This document shows positions 61,713 to 64,000 of a DNA stretch of 64,000 nt, piece by piece. How positions within the stretch are numbered: the stretch's first letter is position 1; every line of letters starts with the position of its first letter. The translations under genes and the position numbers were made by a program. The notes below the pieces were generated by a model. It made no database searches. It saw only the letters and a program-made list of their open reading frames with translations, and was not told the origin of the DNA. Source of the stretch: Novosphingobium kaempferiae (GTDB taxonomy: Bacteria; Pseudomonadota; Alphaproteobacteria; Sphingomonadales; Sphingomonadaceae); NCBI RefSeq assembly GCF_021227995.1, contig NZ_CP089301.1:248001-312000 (forward strand), in the 5' to 3' direction.

Positions 61713-64000
61713 TCACGCCTTTCGGCTTGCTTCGAAAGCATTGCGCGTCTTGAGGCTGGGGTCTTCGGTCCAGGGTTCGTCCGGCCAGCGGTGGCGGGGG
61801 TAGCGGCCCTTCATGTCGCGCTGCACGTCGCGCCACGATCCGCGCCAGAAGCCCGGCAGGTCGCGCGTGGTCTGGATCGGGCGACCGGCGGGCGAGGTCA
61901 GCTTGAGCAGCAGCGGCTGAGAAGGCTGGCCGAAGCCCGGATGCCGGTCGAGCCCGAACAGCGCCTGCACCCGCACTTCGACCGAAGGGCCGCCCTCGTC
62001 CTCGTAATCGATGGGATGGGTCGAGCCTGCCGGACTGCGGAACTCCGCGGGGGCCAGCCGCTCCAGCGCCTGCTGGTCATCCCAGGTCAGGCGGTTGCGC
62101 AGCGCCTGCGACACCGCGCCCCCATCAAGCGCATCGAGCCTGCGACCCAACAGCGGGCCGAGCCAGTCCTCCAGATCGGCCAGCAGCGCCTCCTCGGACA
62201 TCGCCTCGATCCCGGCATAGCGGGCGCGGCGCAGGAAAGCCTGCGCGCCCTTGCCCAGCGGGACAAGCGACAGGCCCTTGGCGCGAATACGCTCGATCAG
62301 GAAGGCGCGGATCGCCTCGGGATCGGGCGACGGATCGGGGCCGCTGGCGAGGGTGATCGCGCCCAGCCGCCGCTCCAGCCGCGCCTCGACGCGGGCATCC
62401 GCCTCGTTCCAGCGCAGGACCGTGCGGCGCTCGATGGCATCGCCCAGCCATGCCTCGACCTCGGCACTTTCCAGCGAGGCGCCGGAGAGGATGCGCGCCC
62501 CCTTGGCCTGCCCCTGCGCGTCGCCGATGACCATCCATTCACGCGAGGCGAGCGGCGAGGCCGGGTCGAGCACGTAGCCCCTGCCCCCCGCGCTCAGCCA
62601 CGTCTCGCCCGAAGCGTCACGCCGCCGCGCGACCATGTCGGGGCGACCGAGAGCGAGCAGAATACCCGGCGGGACCATGTCCGGCTCCCCAGCCTGGACC
62701 AGAGCACGCGCGCGCCGTGCCCAGCCCGATGCCAGCTTGCGAGACGCCTGCGCGCGGGGCGAACGGTCCGCGTCCCAGCGTGACAGGCGCTGCGCGAGAT
62801 CATCGCTGCGCCCGCCGAGGCCCCGCTCCTGCAGCAGCAGCGCCAGTCGCGCCGCCTCATCGCCCGCACCATGCTCGGTCGCGCGGAGGATCATCGCGGC
62901 CTGCGCCGGGTCCATCGGCAGGCTGGCGACCTTGCGACCGAAAGCGGTGATGCGCCCCTCGCCGTCCAGCGCGCCGAGCACTTCCAGCCCCTTGCGCGCG
63001 GCGTCCAGCGCCGGAACCGGCGGCGGATCGAGCCAGGCCATCGCCTCGGGATCGCCCGCGCCCCACTGCGCCAGCGCCAGCGTCAGCGGCGCGAGGTCGC
63101 TGGTCAGCATCTCGGGCGGGTCGAACTCCGGTCGTCCGGCATGCGCGGCCTCTTCCCACAGGCGATAGGCGACACCCGGCCCCTGACGCGCCGCGCGACC
63201 CGCGCGTTGGGCCGCCGAGGCACGGCTCGCGCGATGCGTGACCAGCCGCGTGACGCCCGCCGCCTTGTCGAACTCCGCCCGGCGTGACAGCCCGGCATCG
63301 ACCACCACCGACACCCCATCCAGAGTCAGCGAAGTCTCGGCGATGGCGGTCGCCAGCACGATCCGCCGCCGCCCGTCCGCATCGCGCCGGATCGCCGTGC
63401 GCTGGGCAGACGGCTCGCACTGGCCATGCAGCGGCAGGACCAGAGCGGACGGCAGCTTCTGCGCCAGCCCCTCCGCCACGCGCTCGATCTCGCGCACACC
63501 GGGGAGGAAGGCGAGCACGTCGCCCTTCTGCTCGCGCCATGCGGTCAGCAGCGCCGAGACCATCGCGTCCTCGATCCGCCGGTCAGGCGCATGGCCGAGC
63601 CAGCGCAATTCGAGCGGCCAGGCCTTGCCCGCACTCTCGATCACCGGCGTGCCCTCGCCCAGCAGGCGGGCGAAGCGCGAGCCGTCGATGGTGGCGGACA
63701 TCACCACCACGCGCAGGTCTTCGCGCAGGACCGCCCGGCTCTCGATCGCCAGCGCCAGGCCGAGGTCGCTGTCGAGGTGACGTTCGTGCGCCTCGTCGAA
63801 CAGCACCGCGGAAACGCCGGGAAGTTCCGGGTCGGCAAGGATCGTCGAGACGAAGATCGCCTCGGTCATCACCATGACCCGTGTTCGAGCGGATCGCTTC
63901 ACGTCGAGGCGGGTGACGTAGCCGATCGTCTCGCCCGCCTGCTCGCCGAGTTGCTCCGCCATCCGCTCGGCGGCGGCGCGGGCGGCGACGCGGCGAGGGG
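61713..64000 (-). CDS. hrpB: ATP-dependent RNA helicase HrpB, 5' end missing
   Basis: DEAH-box helicase; the frame continues past the end of the window, so the N-terminus with the Walker A motif is missing. Visible are motif Ia RRVAARAAAERM at the edge, DEAH box LFDEAHERHLDSDL, motif III MSATIDG and motif VI region RAGRAARQGPG. The HrpB C-terminal domain ends with PRHRWPDEPWTEDPS. The biological role of HrpB is poorly known, even in E. coli. 762 residues are seen. Confidence 0.94.
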   Translation of the reverse strand, partial: PRRVAARAAAERMAEQLGEQAGETIGYVTRLDVKRSARTRVMVMTEAIFVSTILADPELPGVSAVLFDEAHERHLDSDLGLALAIESRAVLREDLRVVVMSATIDGSRFARLLGEGTPVIESAGKAWPLELRWLGHAPDRRIEDAMVSALLTAWREQKGDVLAFLPGVREIERVAEGLAQKLPSALVLPLHGQCEPSAQRTAIRRDADGRRRIVLATAIAETSLTLDGVSVVVDAGLSRRAEFDKAAGVTRLVTHRASRASAAQRAGRAARQGPGVAYRLWEEAAHAGRPEFDPPEMLTSDLAPLTLALAQWGAGDPEAMAWLDPPPVPALDAARKGLEVLGALDGEGRITAFGRKVASLPMDPAQAAMILRATEHGAGDEAARLALLLQERGLGGRSDDLAQRLSRWDADRSPRAQASRKLASGWARRARALVQAGEPDMVPPGILLALGRPDMVARRRDASGETWLSAGGRGYVLDPASPLASREWMVIGDAQGQAKGARILSGASLESAEVEAWLGDAIERRTVLRWNEADARVEARLERRLGAITLASGPDPSPDPEAIRAFLIERIRAKGLSLVPLGKGAQAFLRRARYAGIEAMSEEALLADLEDWLGPLLGRRLDALDGGAVSQALRNRLTWDDQQALERLAPAEFRSPAGSTHPIDYEDEGGPSVEVRVQALFGLDRHPGFGQPSQPLLLKLTSPAGRPIQTTRDLPGFWRGSWRDVQRDMKGRYPRHRWPDEPWTEDPSLKTRNAFEASRKA

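Overview
The window is about 64 kb of high-GC chromosomal DNA from an alphaproteobacterium, most likely a Sphingomonadaceae member close to Novosphingobium. Pointers are a class II DAHP synthase, a MucR/Ros regulator, an NDUFS4-like complex I subunit, an ATP12-type F1 assembly chaperone, a large TonB-dependent receptor, the nfu-tsaB-rimI-mucR-fur-plsC and ispH-thrB-rnhA gene orders, and eight copies of a palindromic intergenic repeat of a kind common in sphingomonads. The genus is inferred from protein flavour, not from a search. I see no rRNA, tRNA, insertion sequence, prophage or CRISPR array.

Layout. 1-10 kb: end of a ClC channel, a CocE-type hydrolase, an egtB-egtD ergothioneine pair, class II DAHP synthase and a two-domain M16 peptidase, separated by palindromic repeats. 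10-17.5 kb: housekeeping and regulation (Nfu, TsaB, RimI, MucR, Fur, PlsC, a lipoprotein, IspH, ThrB, RNase HI). 17.6-21.2 kb: FUSC membrane protein, DUF1508 protein, FAD oxidoreductase, alpha/beta hydrolase. 21.3-28.6 kb: a Flp/Tad pilus operon cpaA-cpaB-cpaC-cpaD-cpaE-tadB-tadC that lacks the expected ATPase gene cpaF and any pilin. 28.7-35.3 kb: accessory-looking region with a two-headed wHTH/AraC regulator, an SDR-TetR-small protein operon and a TonB receptor. 35.5-42 kb: clpB, an NTF2-like protein, a second M16 peptidase and a small orphan. 42.4-47.3 kb: gatCAB, two FKBP isomerases, rpsU. 47.5-51.5 kb: a Phd/PIN toxin-antitoxin pair and the tightly overlapped operon crcB-rluA-HAD-TM protein-ATP12. 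51.6-58.1 kb: hydrolase, GFA protein, asd, DUF418 protein, lon. 58.3-64 kb: ybaB-dnaX with the SRP RNA just upstream, a YefM/YoeB module, the NDUFS4-like gene and the 5'-truncated hrpB.

Most interesting points. (1) DnaX has an N-terminal extension carrying a duplicated 13-residue segment, each copy ending in QxxMF, which resembles the beta-clamp-binding motif of DNA polymerase III alpha. (2) The upstream regions of the TonB receptor and of the NTF2-like gene share a palindrome (TGTTGC-N6-GCAACA) followed about 60 nt later by an identical 14-mer, suggesting a small regulon; in the second case the palindrome also overlaps a candidate heat-shock promoter of clpB. (3) The Tad locus lacks its motor ATPase. 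(4) One regulator fuses an OmpR-type winged helix to an AraC domain. (5) Four 13-bp direct repeats at 14169-14255 are spaced by whole helical turns. (6) The yefM-yoeB module keeps the paired TGTACA operator.
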